From Malus domestica (Eukaryota; Streptophyta; Magnoliopsida; Rosales; Rosaceae), in contig NC_091664.1 of the NCBI RefSeq assembly GCF_042453785.1, positions 3,646,501 through 3,710,500 on the forward strand: a stretch of 64,000 nt of DNA. The letters are read 5' to 3'. Positions 31,401 through 43,928 of the stretch are shown here, one piece after another. Made by a program: the position numbers and the translations under genes. The notes below the pieces were generated by a model that ran no database searches, was not told the DNA's origin, and saw only the letters and a program-made list of their open reading frames with translations. Within the stretch, counting starts at the first letter, position 1. Each line of letters begins with the position of its first letter.

Positions 31401-34400
31401 AAAAATACAAGTACAGAATTATGAATTACTATCATCAGAAGGTGGTCATCACGGTAGATACATTTGTAACCAATCAATGGAAACCAATCATTTATGATAT
31501 CTCAATTACATGTGTAAGCACACTCTCTGATGTTAAACTCAAGGTGGGACATGCAAATTTAAAACAATGGGAATAAACCCAAATAAAAGACGTTGAGAAA
31601 AGGCTATTTGTTCATTTAACCATTACGACCGCTAATCAGTTGTATTTTGAAAGTGCAAACAAAATAAACTATAACAAAAAGGCAAACCAACTATGTTAAA
31701 CCATTATACAGGATCAAGTAATAGCTGAAAAGATAACGCATCACATATAATAGAAAAATATAAAGTCACATGTACATAACCAATACAGTTATTACAATCT
31801 GACATAGGAATAACTGTTAATGAAACGGAGTCAACAAACAGAAACTTTCAGCTCATACAGTGTTGCTGTTAGTTTTAGATTATAGAATCATTAATAATCA
31901 ACTTTCATATCTCTGGAGCAGCCCCAATCATGTATTTGGTAAATGGAACTTAAAAGTTATGTTACAAGCAAAAGTACTTTTACAGAGAACAGAAATAAAA
32001 AATAAAACCTGTCTAGGTTAATAATTACAAACCTCTGCGTCCTCGATATCCGAGAGGTTGTCAGGCTTATCACAATCTTCAGCATCCGCATCAACAGTGG
32101 TACTTTCGGGCTCTGTAAACTGCTTTCTTTCGTCTTTGCTTTCTGTTTTTGATTTGTTCAGTTCTTTCTCAAACTATCAAGATGAAATGAGGAAAAATAA
32201 ACATCAGAGCAACTTTGTTATATGACTGACAAGGATAGTAATTAAGGTGTACAAGGTGGAAGAGTTATTATAAAGAATTGAGGAGAATCAAAAGTTCTGG
32301 AGATCTATTTCAATATGGAAAACTAGCCTTAGAGAGAAGGTCTGAGCCCTCCAGAAGACCTACTATACCTCTCCATCTATTAGCACTTATAACAAACATA
32401 ATGTAGTGGGTCCTCATAATGCTTTTCCAAAGCAAACAAGCATAACAGAGACTCAACCTTCAGTTCCATCCCACATGCATCTCAAAAAAGTATAACCCAA
32501 ACAAGGAAAAATCAAGACCATTCCATATCATCAAATAACACTGGACCCTCAAAAAGAAATTAGGACATTATCAACTCTTAAATCATGCCCGAAGAGTTTT
32601 ACATATTATGTGTAAATAACAGAAATATGAAACACCACTATTGTTATTTTACCACCAATTACTAACCACATAGCAGAAAAATAACTAAATGTAATGGTTA
32701 CATTTGGCAACTGTTTACTGTTGTCCGGGCTTTGGCAAGGTTCAACACCAGAATCCGTAGCAATTTGCTCAGCAGATGCCTCCTCCGATCTCTTTACTTC
32801 GGCACGCTGGAAAGCTGGAGGATTAGACCCTCCCTCAAGTCCACCTGAAATTTGCATAAACTACACCAACCCATTAAAGCTTTAACATACATTGTACGTC
32901 CTATGGAAACAAAAAAGTGAATTGGACTCACATCATCGTAACAAATTCTACAAAGTCCATATGCAAATGGTTTTCCACTACCCTTATGCTCACAAAGGAC
33001 ATCATCTGCATTACCCACTTTTAATGCCAAAATTGGTTCTTTGCTGAATTCTTCCAGCTCCCTGGCCTTTTCAAGGAATTCCTCAATCTGAAAAAAAAAT
33101 AGAATAAAAAATAAAATAAAAATAGCTTCAAGGTGGGGAGTATAAGAGTTCAGTACTTACATATCCCAAACAAATGTATGCAAAAAAAAAATCAGATACT
33201 GAATACCTTTTAGGTCTAAATTTTTCTGCAACTTATTTAAATGTCAAATACAGAGAAATAGATAAATGCTAAAAGCAATTGCAACTAAAGCCCAAAGGAC
33301 AACCAAAATAATATAATCACTGAACCCTAAGCTAAAAAATGTCCATTAATTTTACTTTTAAAAAACTATTATTATCATTAAGGGGAGGGGGCAGGAGTTG
33401 GAACTGTTACAATAATTTAGGGGAGGGGGAAGTTTTGAACCCAGGACGCATAGGCAGAAACCGTGTTCCAGATCGATCCCTATGCAGTAGTCTCCATCAC
33501 GCAGGGCTGTAAGGCTTTTAATATAATAGGGGCGTGCTAGGCCCTAACCTGGGTTGGTTGGGAAAAGGCCATCATATGCCCAACACCATATCCACTAAGA
33601 TACTGAACCACATGCACTTATTTAAAAATTTATACAAAACCCAGGAATTGTACACGCATGTGACTACAATAACATAGAAATGTATTGGCATGTCAAATTG
33701 ATGTTACCATTCAATTGTTTCTAAGTCAAGAGAAATGTGGAGATGGAGTGATGGGCAATGTACAGGCAAGTAAAGAATGATGGAGGAAATTTAAATGGAA
33801 ATGATGAAGGAAATTTAAAACTGTCCTCATATATGTAAGCTATATGGCTGAAATGCAGATGTTACAAATTACAATAATTGTCCTACTGCAAGTAACATAC
33901 CGTCAAGCTTCCGGATTCAGTATTCTCAAACTCAACCAGCCGCTTGGTCAATGTTGCATCACAAACATGCACAATCCTAGTCTGATAAAATATACAAGAT
34001 ACATCATATGAAATGTAAGGGCTGAATGAACATCAAATGTTTGAATTGTTACATAATCATTTTTACGAAAAAATTTGATGGGACAAAAGAGTTTTCATAT
34101 TTAGAGCACAGGACTGAACTGAATCTGATTAAGAAACAAGAAATTCATAACTTGACACAATATAAACAAAACAATGTGTACTCTTTCATTGCTGAAAATT
34201 TTTTGTATTAGAAATCTGGAATAAAATAAAAAATCTAACTGGTGTGCCCATATAATAGATGATCTATAACGAAAAAACCAACTCATTCAAAATATTCTTA
34301 CCACTGTAGAGTAGCAACTGAGTGTGACTTACAATATCAGACTTGGAATAATTGAGACCATGTGAATGTCCAGATATATATAGCGCAGCACCACATAGCC

Positions 34401-37175
34401 CACTGGGTTTTCTGCCCGTCTGTAAAAGAATTGAAGATCTTTCATATGACATTCAACCTCACTTGAAGATTAACACTACATCTGACACCCAAAATGCATC
34501 AATATTATGCTGAAAAGGGTTAGCACACCTGCATCCAATCCCGTTTCATGCTAGTGATAATCCGCAGTGCAGTTTGCATGACCCTTTTATTCGTTCCTCC
34601 TGGTAAACCTACAAGGCATATTTGTAACTGTTATGTATCCCTGTTATACCAGCAAACCTAAATACGTGTACCAGAAGGAACAAGGTACAGAGGACTTATA
34701 CCCAAAACAAAAGACATAAATAAAAAATAGTGTGACATAAGACATTAACAAATTGAAGATGCTTGGAAAAAGTAAAATTGTAAATAGAAATCCAAATTAT
34801 CTAAGCCCCAACTAGCTACTTCTAGCTGCAAACTTTAAGTGTTTAGGCCTAATAAATTGCTCAAAAGGTTAACATAGCACAAAACAGAGATGTTAAATAT
34901 GGAGGATGTACAACTAAAGCAGTAATAAATATGAATTGATGTCCGTGTCCCCATGTCCCATTGCATTTGAGTCCCATCAAACCAGAAAAGCAAATGAGAA
35001 CACACTTTGTTGGATTTGATACTTTTGTAGTATTAACTGAATACATATTCATCCATATAACCACTCAGCCGAAAAAGTTTCAACACTGCTTAAAAGTAAT
35101 GACCCTTTGTTGGAAATAAGTGATGCAATTACTTTGTGAACAAATTGCATTTAAATCCGAATCCTAGAGTAAGAAAGCTATTTGTTATTGCAGAGTTCTC
35201 ACACTTACTCTCTGTAAATTTATGAATAAACCAAGAAGGATCAACAGGTTTTTGGACAATTGGGTGCTCATTGAGCCTAAGAGTTTTGCAAAGTTGCAAA
35301 AACACAGCACCTAGCACATAACTGCGAATCACATTATAGGAAAGCAATATTAAACCCAAGGGCAAATGTTGATGGTTAAATCCAAAATCAGAATGTCATT
35401 ACTGAAAGCAAGGGAGAAGAAAGTCAAAAGTGAAGAAAAAAAAGGAAAGGCTCTCTCACACATTTATCTTCAAGTAGTTCGAAAAATCAATAAGAAGATA
35501 CGGCCTCCTCTTTTCCCTGTGAGACAAGATTCAAGTTCAATATTAGCACATATCATCATGGGGTAAAATTGAATATGAATAAGAAGATAAACATGGCTGG
35601 AAATAATTAATTAAACAGCTTAACTGTTTTTTTTTTTTTTTTTTTTTTTTTTTTCTTGGCTGCTTGGGGTGATCTGCTTGCCACCCCTCATCTATTTTCT
35701 GTCTCTTTCTTTACTGTTTCTTTATAGAATAAAACAAATAAATAAATAAAACAGCAAACAGGTTCTCTTACCGGCATGCAATGTAAAGACATGAAGCCAG
35801 TACTTGCTCTGATTTACGCCCCCTGGTGAAATTTTTCTCTACTGCAATCTTCAAAAGGAGAAGAAGATCACAGGTTTAGTCTTTTAGATTTCCACAATTT
35901 CTGTAACTAGAAACAATGAAGCTCAAATACATGAAGACGTACTCTATAAAAACGCTTAGCTATGTCAACAATTTCTTCATTGTCTCCCATATCCAAAGCA
36001 TTTCTCATACATCTTAATTCATATTCGGCTGCAAATCCATAAACAATCAATGAGACAATAGATAAGACAAATCTCATTATCTTCATTAACTCTTGAGCAT
36101 GATAAAATTGACATGTTAAAGTTTATTAAATTTTCAAAAAGAAAGTAGTAATTAAACATCCTAGTTTGTGCAAGTTGAGTAACTGCTAACATCAAGACAT
36201 GAATAAATTGTAACAACAGAATGTGCTGAGTTTAAAGAAAAACACAAAGCGGTAATACAGACTCTGGCTCTAGTCTTTACTCTGGCTGCTGGCTTATGAC
36301 CTGCCTTGATTAATGGCAGGTGATTTCACCCAAAACTCATTCAATGGACTCAAAGAGACTCAAGTACTAAGTATATTACATGTCTGTACACAAATGCAAG
36401 CGGTTATGCCCCTTCTATATGTGTATTGGGGTGTTGAGTCTGTAAATGACTGAATAAAGCACACTCCAGTTGATAGTGCAACCTAAATGCTTTCTTCTAG
36501 TTGATTGACCAGAAATGCTTACACATGATCCCTGCAACATTTCGATTTTCCAGTTCCATGTCTACTGCAAGTCCCCGACCAGATTTTCTTATCGTGTTCA
36601 TTAATTTGTAAGTGCACTAACTTAAAATCAAACCTCAAGAGAAAATTCTACTCCTGCAATCCCACTCCCCAGAGGTTAGCACTTCTTAGAACCCAAACCA
36701 AAGAAATAAAATAAATTCTTTTTAAAAACAAAGTACTTGAAAAATGGAACTCTTCCGTTAATAGAAGTAATTATATTTCTGAGGAAGCATATGCCAATAT
36801 TACACGGGGTCATGAAAGCGTAAAAAAAAAGAAGCAATAAAAAAGCCAAACCTTGAAAAACAAAAGCTCAACGAGCCATACCATTCTCGAAGATCCTTTC
36901 GCGAGAAGCTGAGATATCACTTTGAATGGTCCGTACAAATCTTCCAGCCACTTGGCTCTGCAAACACATACACAGAAAAGCTTTAAACAGAATATAAAAT
37001 CAATACTTCTCCATAAAATCACTCAAAAAATCACATCTTAGTGATTTTATGTAGAAATACATTCCATGTGCTTCCTCATAAACTAATTTTATGGAGAAGC
37101 ACATCGCAGAAGCGATTCTGGCTGTCCCACAATCACTCCGAAACGAGCCTTAGTATGCATTTGTTACCAAGTGTA

Positions 37176-37215
<40 letters not shown>

Positions 37216-37496
37216 AAGGAAATTGGGAAATACCTGTCCAGCTGCATTTTTAACGAATGTGGTTTCCTCACTGTATTGTTCGTACTCCAAAACCTTTCCA
37301 CATCCGGGACACGAACTACAAACAATTGCAAAGCAACATCACAATCCAATTCATAACACCCCAATATAAATTCTTTATGTAAAAAAAACACTAAAAATAT
37401 AAAATAAAATTATACAAACAAAAATTGGGATACTCACATTCTACCACCATCGCTAATTCCAGAAACTGGCTTTCTACAGTGAGAGCAAAAAACCAT
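28468..37496 (-). CDS. BRF1: TFIIIB subunit BRF1 (TFIIB-related factor)
   Basis: Eighteen exons, all with GT-AG borders, join in frame to 598 residues: 37438-37496, 37234-37315, 36882-36957, 35943-36028, 35772-35848, 35460-35516, 35209-35321, 34529-34608, 34333-34419, 33901-33981, 32932-33087, 32702-32860, 32033-32173, 31198-31278, 30006-30119, 29755-29844, 28967-29020, 28468-28671. The protein has a zinc ribbon (C4, C7, C22, C25) and two cyclin folds (about residues 75-170 and 175-265, with PYLLIDFSNYLKIN, YVLGAVFLQLC and GLCGAALYISGHSHG). A BRF-specific segment (419-445, LLNEEGKRYKQMIWEEMN) and an acidic tail follow. It bridges TFIIIC, TBP and RNA polymerase III at tRNA and 5S promoters in the nucleus. 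The 82-bp exon 12 acceptor was set at TAG before TTTATGCAA because the nearby CAG breaks frame. Introns up to ~1.1 kb hold no genes. Confidence 0.93.
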
Positions 37497-38868
37497 TCTT
37501 TGAAATTAAGAGCCAACTCCGCCACCGATTTTCCCCAATTACGAGGAAGAGCAACCGCCCTGTTTGTTTCCCGAGAAAATCAGAAAGAGAAAGAAAAAGA
37601 GAGCTGTATCTTAAATTCTCAGTAAACTCAAACGGGAGTATGAAATACCTTTCGGTTTTGGGGGCTTTGACAGCAAAACAAAACCGCCAAGAGTGAGTGG
37701 GGGTCTGACGTGAGAACGAGTGGACAAACGTGGGAAGATGAGAGAGAGCACGTTTGGCAAAAATTTAGGGCCTCGATTGGTTCGCCGTATAAAACACCGG
37801 AGTCAGCGAACCTGGAAGGATGGCTTTTGCTCCGATGCGGGGGCGCGTCCACGTGGACAAGTGGGGGCGAGTGAGCGAAGCTTGTAACGAGGAAAGATGG
37901 ATTTGGGCTAAGCAGAGACGGCGCCGGCGCGGAGGAGAGAAAGGAGAGGTTTTGGGAATCGAAAAGATACAGAGGAGGAGGAAGAGAGGGAAGAAAGGCA
38001 AGGGTGGCGGTTGTTTCAACAGTGCATCGGTGGTTTTGGGGTTTTCCATTGTTATCCATGATTTGGGAATATTTTACCAATTATCCCTCAATTTTAACTT
38101 AATTAAAGAAAAGATCTCTCAATTAAAAAATTATGATTATTGGTCCCTTAACTTATCAAGACGAAAATTATAATCTTTTTCATCAGCTTGTCATAATTTC
38201 GTCAAAATAAGTCATGTAGAAATAACCATTAGCTACAATTAGGATAAATTGAGAGACCATTACTCAATTGCATTAAAGGTGGGGGACTGTTTCTCCAATT
38301 GGTTTGGAGTTGAGGGCTACAATTTTTCTTATTTGGTTTCCATATTCGCTCCTTAATTCAATGTGCGTGGTACGTGACTCATTTTGACAGAAGTTTTAAC
38401 TAAGTTAATGAAAATGATCATAGCTGCACGTTTTGATGAGTTAAGGACCATTAATCATGAATTTTTAATTAAATGACCATTACTCTAATTAGGTTAAAAT
38501 TAAATAACAGTTTCTACAATTTCCTCAATGATTTTCAATAGTTAATATATATACCCAAGTCCACCCTAATTTCAACCAAAACTAATTTGATTAAATTCCA
38601 CTTATCACTGTTCTTGCCGAATGAATTTTGAAGCTAACGTCACTGTGGTCCTTGTTTGAGGACCAAAGAGAAACAACCACAAATCAGGGACCAAATTTTC
38701 AATTCACTCTTTTCATTGGGTAAAAGTGAATGGGGCAAAATATGAATTTTCGAAATAAAGCGAGGGCATAATGGCTAAAAACAAACGAATTCCTAGCTGG
38801 CAAGAAAGTTTAAGTCTTGGAACCTTTTTAGGGTTTAGCAGAAAGTGTCAACAAGCAGCTCTGCAAAA
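37497..38868. promoter_or_regulatory. Divergent intergenic region between BRF1 and CMS1
   Basis: A 1.37 kb head-to-head spacer serves as 5' flank for both genes. The BRF1-proximal 500 bp are GC-richer and likely hold its UTR and promoter. A TIR element fills the middle. About 340 bp remain on the CMS1 side. No core promoter motif was assigned. Confidence 0.5.
38078..38525. mobile_element. TIR element with ~145-bp arms in divergent promoter
   Basis: The left arm (accaattatccctcaatttt onward, through ttattggtcccttaacttatcaa) is matched in reverse complement by the right arm ending at tctacaatttcc. The arms cover most of the ~450-bp element. There is no coding. Long arms suggest a Mutator-like origin. 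Confidence 0.6.
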
Positions 38869-41800
38869 ATGGGGAGCGGGAAAGCAAAGAAGCCATCGAA
38901 GCTGTCTCACAGAAACCCTAAGAACAAGGGCAGGCCGCTCGGCCCTAAGACGAAGAAGACGAAGGCCAACTCCCACACCAAGAGCAAGAAGAAGAAGGAG
39001 AAGAAGCAACGGCTCAGCAATGGCGGCGGCAATGGAAACCCAACTGACGAGAAAGCGAGCAATCAAAACAGCCAAAACGACAATGGTTTAAGAGACGGTG
39101 CTGAGGTACAACCGGCATCGGCGTCCGCGCAGCTCAGCTTCTTCCTGGACAAGTTTCAGTCCGCCAATGGCGTTCAGCTTTCTTCTCTCGAGTTGGAGTC
39201 CTTTAATGGTACCTTTTATATTATTAATTTTTCTGTTTATATTTTTTTTCTTGCATATTATTGATTATGCAGTCTGTTTGGTTGGTGAGAAAATGTTGGG
39301 GAATTTGAGAAAAAAGCTAGCTTTCGAAATTCAGTGAAACTAGTTCAGTATTGACGTTGAATTTATATTCAGCATTATTTTCTATCTGTGGAATTTATTG
39401 ATTACGTTGAAGTACGCATGCACAATGGTCGAAATGCCCCCGCCTGAGGAACGAACTCAAATTTTTTCGCTTAATTTTGCAGATAAGTGTATTCTGGATC
39501 TGTCTGAAAGCTTGGATCAAGATGTCAGCAGCTTGTTGAAACATGTGAAGGAAGCTTTTGGTCCATCATGGAAACAAGAACTTTGTGGAAAGGATCTTGT
39601 GGATGGAAAAATTGATCCGGGGAGTCCAGCAGTTCTTATTATTAGTACATCTGCGTTGAGAGCGATAGAACTTCTTAGGTGAATAACGATAGTTTCCTTC
39701 CTTATAGTACCATAACCTGAACCATTTGCAAATTTGATCTCGCCAAACCCCTTATGTTGATTTTCATGTAAAATGTCTCAGTAGCACCAGAGACATTAAC
39801 CCCTCTTGTTACGTGCATATCGCTGAAAATTTATTCTGTTCCTATAGGGGCTTCCGGTTGTTGACTAATGAATGTCGTGCAGCAAAACTGTTCTCTAAGC
39901 ATATGAAAGTTGAAGAACAGGTAGTTACTCAGAATTTAAAAATTCTCTAGTTAATGGCACATTTATTACTACATATTACTCCGCAATGTTGCGCCATGCT
40001 CTACTATTTGCTAGGATTATTAGCATATGTCTGGTTATAGTTCAGCATGTTGAGCTTACCCACGTGCAATAGTTTATACACTACCATGAATTGTTACTAG
40101 GCATGGAGTCAGGGAAATCTATTGCCCTTCCCTTCAATTTTAAATGCTTGTGTTGGATGGTCTACAAATTTTTGAAACAAACATATCATGACTAGGATTG
40201 AAACCAGTTGTGTCCACTTCATGGTCACTCCAAACTATCACCAGGTTCATTGTGAATCTTTTTGGGTGTAAACTTGTAAATAAATGTTGCATTACCATTT
40301 TATTTTTTATAACATTTCTTACTGTTATTTTAGTACTGTAACTATTCCTATTTCATCTCTCTGCTTAGCATATCAGCTGTGTTTTTGCATATGTATGTGT
40401 ACGTTCTCTTTCAACCCCTTTATGCTTTATGCAGGTATCCTTGTTAAAAAACCGCGTCAATATTGCTAGTGGTACACCAAACAGGTATTTATCATAATTT
40501 CCTGTACATGCAGTAATCTTTCATTGCTTACCACAACCCAAAATTTGCAGCTTTTACTTAATGCTACATTTAATCACGGTATCATCTCAAATGAACACGG
40601 TGCAATGTTAATGTGTTCTTTACTTTGAAGTAACATGAGGGGTTCTTTATTTATTTGGTGTTCATTGTGTAGTGTGGGCTATGCAAAATATATTTTTCTA
40701 TATAAAAACAATTTCACCCAATAAAGCTCATTTTAACTAGAAACTACAGCTTTGATATTATTTGCTATGAAACAGTAAAGATAAAGAAAGTACCAAGCCG
40801 CCAATGGGGATATGATAGAGCTTGAAAACTAAGAGCTAGGAGTAATTATTCTTTAAGGTTTCAGTTATAAGTCACATCATTATATTTAGTTTGTATGTGA
40901 ATCAATATTGATTAGAAATTACACCATGCTCACCCTGGAGTCAGGTTTGCCTTGGGATTTTGTTTCCTCTTCTTTTGTTCCTGTAACTTATTCTCATAAT
41001 TGTTTTCAACTCAACATCCTTGTTTCTCCCTTGACCTATATGCATTATAACTGATTTTCCGATTATAATTAGACTTGATATTTGTATAATAAGATCAATA
41101 CTATCATAATTTGAGTCCCTTAGATCCCCAGAAACCAATTTGTAATTTTGTATTCTGCCGGGTAAGTTGGTAGCTGAAGTCAAGCGAAAGAGAAGTTCAG
41201 GATTTTGTTGCCATCCTGCATCATGTATTTGCTGGATGGGGTAAACATTAGGAAGATAAAACTAAAATTGGTATTGTTCCTAATGGAACGACTGAGACTC
41301 ATCCTTAGCACTGGATTTCTGTACTGTGTTTTTAGCAATTTGCAAGTTTGTTGGATTCTAGCAGCGTATATAGCGTTATTCCAGAAAATTCGAAAAGTTT
41401 AGGTTGAATATCTGCTTTATCTATGCTCATGGTTTGCTTCCCTTTTACTTCGTTTTTAGTTCATAAGGGTGCAGACCTGCATTATCATATGGCAATGGCA
41501 TGTCCTTTATCTTTCCTGTTTTCAAGTTCAGTTGTGTAAATTGCATAATTTGGTTCTTACTTCGACTCATCGATTTCAGGATAAAGAAGCTAATTGACAT
41601 TGAGGCATTGGGGCTTTCACGACTGTCGGTGATTGTACTGGACATGCACCCAGATGTTAAGGGCTATTCCCTGATTACGCTTCCACAAGTCAGGTTAGGC
41701 TATGAGTCATCTCTCTACATTACATTTGCTTTCTCTAGGATTTTTCTGTTCCGTTTTTATTGATTTCCCCCTTCCTAAATAATGAACAAAACAAAGCCCT

Positions 41801-42253
41801 ACCTTCGGATCTCAAATGACAAGGTGGAGTTTCAAACCTTCCTTAAGGTTTATACATTACTTCTCGGGAGATTCTTTTGCAACGTATATTATGCTCAAAT
41901 CCATAATTTGATACCGAACTAATGGTTGTCTTTGAAGAATCTTAACCCTCACCCTTTTCTCCAAGTTCGCTGGCCAGAGTGCGCAGTGATAGTTCAAAAA
42001 TCACAGAGAAGAAGCTTGATATATGCTTTTTCGTTTCTTCTCGTCTTTGTGCTGTGTTTTGAATAAAAAATCTTTCAACTTTATGCACTCCACATGCCTC
42101 ACATTCAATTTATTTGGCAGAGATGAATTCTGGGACTTGTACAAGAACTACTTTCACGATCGACTACAACAAGGTTGCTTGCGTCTCGGTCTTTATGGTC
42201 CGTTAACATCTGGGAAGGAGCTTAAGGGGAAAAAGAGGGGCCCGAATGAATAA
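38869..42253 (+). CDS. CMS1-like (CMSS1) ribosomal small-subunit biogenesis protein
   Basis: Six exons (38869-39208, 39483-39678, 39848-39920, 40435-40484, 41580-41693, 42121-42253) with GT-AG borders give a 301-residue protein. The start is the ATG in AAAAATGGGGAGC. The frame is open upstream without an earlier ATG. The first ~55 residues are Lys-rich (KKKKEKKQR) and look like a nucleolar targeting region. The conserved core follows, with VLIISTSALRAIELLRGFR, KHMKVEEQ, RVNIASGTPNRIKKLIDI and LDMHPDVKGYSLITLPQVRD. Yeast Cms1 is linked to the small-subunit processome, so a role in the nucleolus in 18S rRNA maturation is expected by family. No lesion is seen. Confidence 0.88.
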
Positions 42254-42547
42254 CAAATTTTAGTCCATTTTTTGTGCAAATTTTGAGCTATGTCAAGTAT
42301 CCTCTCTTAACTTTTATTCATTTGAATCTTGATAATATGAAGTTGTTTTATGTCCACGAGGGAACATCTATTGTGCACAAAGGAGCAATATTTCCACTGT
42401 GCTAAGGAATCGTACAAAATTAACTAATAACAAAATTATTCGTATGCTCGAGCATCCTAAAAGTAACACAAAACAATATGTCAAGACATGGTCAATGGCT
42501 GATATGAGAAAACAAAAACATGTATAAACTCGTACTATGGTGTAGGT

Positions 42548-42600
42548 ATGAACAACAACAAAACCCTTATCTCACTAAGTAAGGTCATTCAAAGACAAAT
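42548..42600 (-). mobile_element. Short RTE LINE 3'-end fragment
   Basis: aacaacaacaaaacccttat followed by ctcactaagtaaggtc resembles the reverse-complemented RTE 3' end seen at 1685. It is a short 5'-truncated relic. Confidence 0.45.
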
Positions 42601-42645
42601 ATTGTGTCGATCAAGGGTAGAACAAATCAAGGGAATATGTCATCT

Positions 42646-42822
42646 GTTTTTTATTTTTTTTTTTTGAACAACGATATTCATCTACATTAAGGGGTGAAGA
42701 GTAGACTAAGCCTCGCAATGAGTTTATAATAATGCGGTTTAAATTCGTTTTTTGGCAAGAACTGAATCTAAAATCTTTCACTTACAAGTGAAGTGAAATA
42801 CTACTAAACCATAGTACTAAAT
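42646..42822 (-). mobile_element. tRNA-derived SINE
   Basis: On the minus strand it starts near TACTATGGTTTAGTAG (A-box region). A B-box-like GATTCAGTTCTTGCC (42,754-42,768) follows, then a 3' body with CTCATTGCGAGGCTTAG and a poly(A) tail (T-run at 42,646-42,665 on +). A truncated relative lies at 56,425-56,510. Confidence 0.7.
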
Positions 42823-43928
42823 AGCAAATACGTCCTCTGTAGACTTAGGTAAATACTAGCAGAGAGCACACATTTTGTGTGCATGTGAACAATTTCTCTT
42901 AATAAGTCATTTTTTTTAATATTACATAATTACTGTTTTGTCCTCATATAAATATTGTGTATCAAAAGTAAGGGTAAAATTGAAAAAATATGATTGTCAT
43001 TATCTCAAAAAAAAAGAGGATAACATAGGAAAAATAGGGATATGATTGTCATTTTGTCAAAAGATACAAAATTACTATTTTACTCTCCTTTTGTCAATAG
43101 TGTGTACAAAAAATGAGGGCAAAAAGGAAAAAAAAAGTTGACAATAAGGGTTTTCTTAATAATAGTATAGATAAGTTTGCCAATAGTAATGACAGAAATC
43201 AATGCCTACACCTTTGTGTCGCTGCAGGACCAAATACTTTGTTAAATTTATTTAAACAGCCAGCGGCTGTCTTTACTTTTCTTTGTTTCGAGGGATTTGC
43301 GATAACTGGATCACCATTTTCACCAACATATTCTCTGTTTAACATATCCACTAAATTATTGATATGTCCGACAAAATATCCGTAAAATCAAGCATATGAA
43401 AAGGGATGAAATGCAAACTTCATCCTACCCGATAGCAATGAATATCTACGGTATTTATTGATTTACTACAGAAATTTACTACCATATACTAAAAGAAGTC
43501 GTAAAGTTTTCTTCTTTAGCTAAACTTAAGCATAACCCATAAGGATGCAAATTAGGTTTAGGCGTACGTCGCATTGCAAAATTGTTTGTTTACTTCTTGA
43601 ATTGTTCTACGTGATACAAAAAACAGAAGGGCTAAAGAAAAACCCTCCCTTACAGTTTCAGAAAACGCATGAAACTGTAATATGAACGAATAGCGATGTA
43701 TGGAACCCGAACAATTTCATGTATATAAAGAATCCCATCAGGTGTTGTCAAATATATCAGAGATATCGAATTGAGAAATACAGGTCCTTTCATCCAGCAT
43801 TCAGGATAGAGCAGAAGGGTAACGATGACAAGTCCAAGCTCCAATAATGTTATCACCTGGTGACTCTATAGTTCTACAAAACCACAGAACGGCTCGGTTC
43901 AGTTTTCTTACCTTAGCGCTACTTCGAA
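42823..43928. other. Intergenic spacer between convergent CMS1 and TyrRS genes
   Basis: AT-rich with repeated tatgattgtcatt blocks near 42,985 and 43,030. No coding signal. The part nearest 43,900 is probably the TyrRS 3' UTR. Confidence 0.4.

Noticed and set aside
24901-37496. Functional link between Cassandra/SINEs (Pol III promoters) and the nearby BRF1 gene
   Set aside because: These repeats are dispersed and abundant in plant genomes. Proximity is most likely chance.
37628-38080. 150-codon minus-strand ORF upstream of BRF1
   Set aside because: Pro/Ser-rich, no start context or motif, overlaps the divergent promoter and a TIR element arm.
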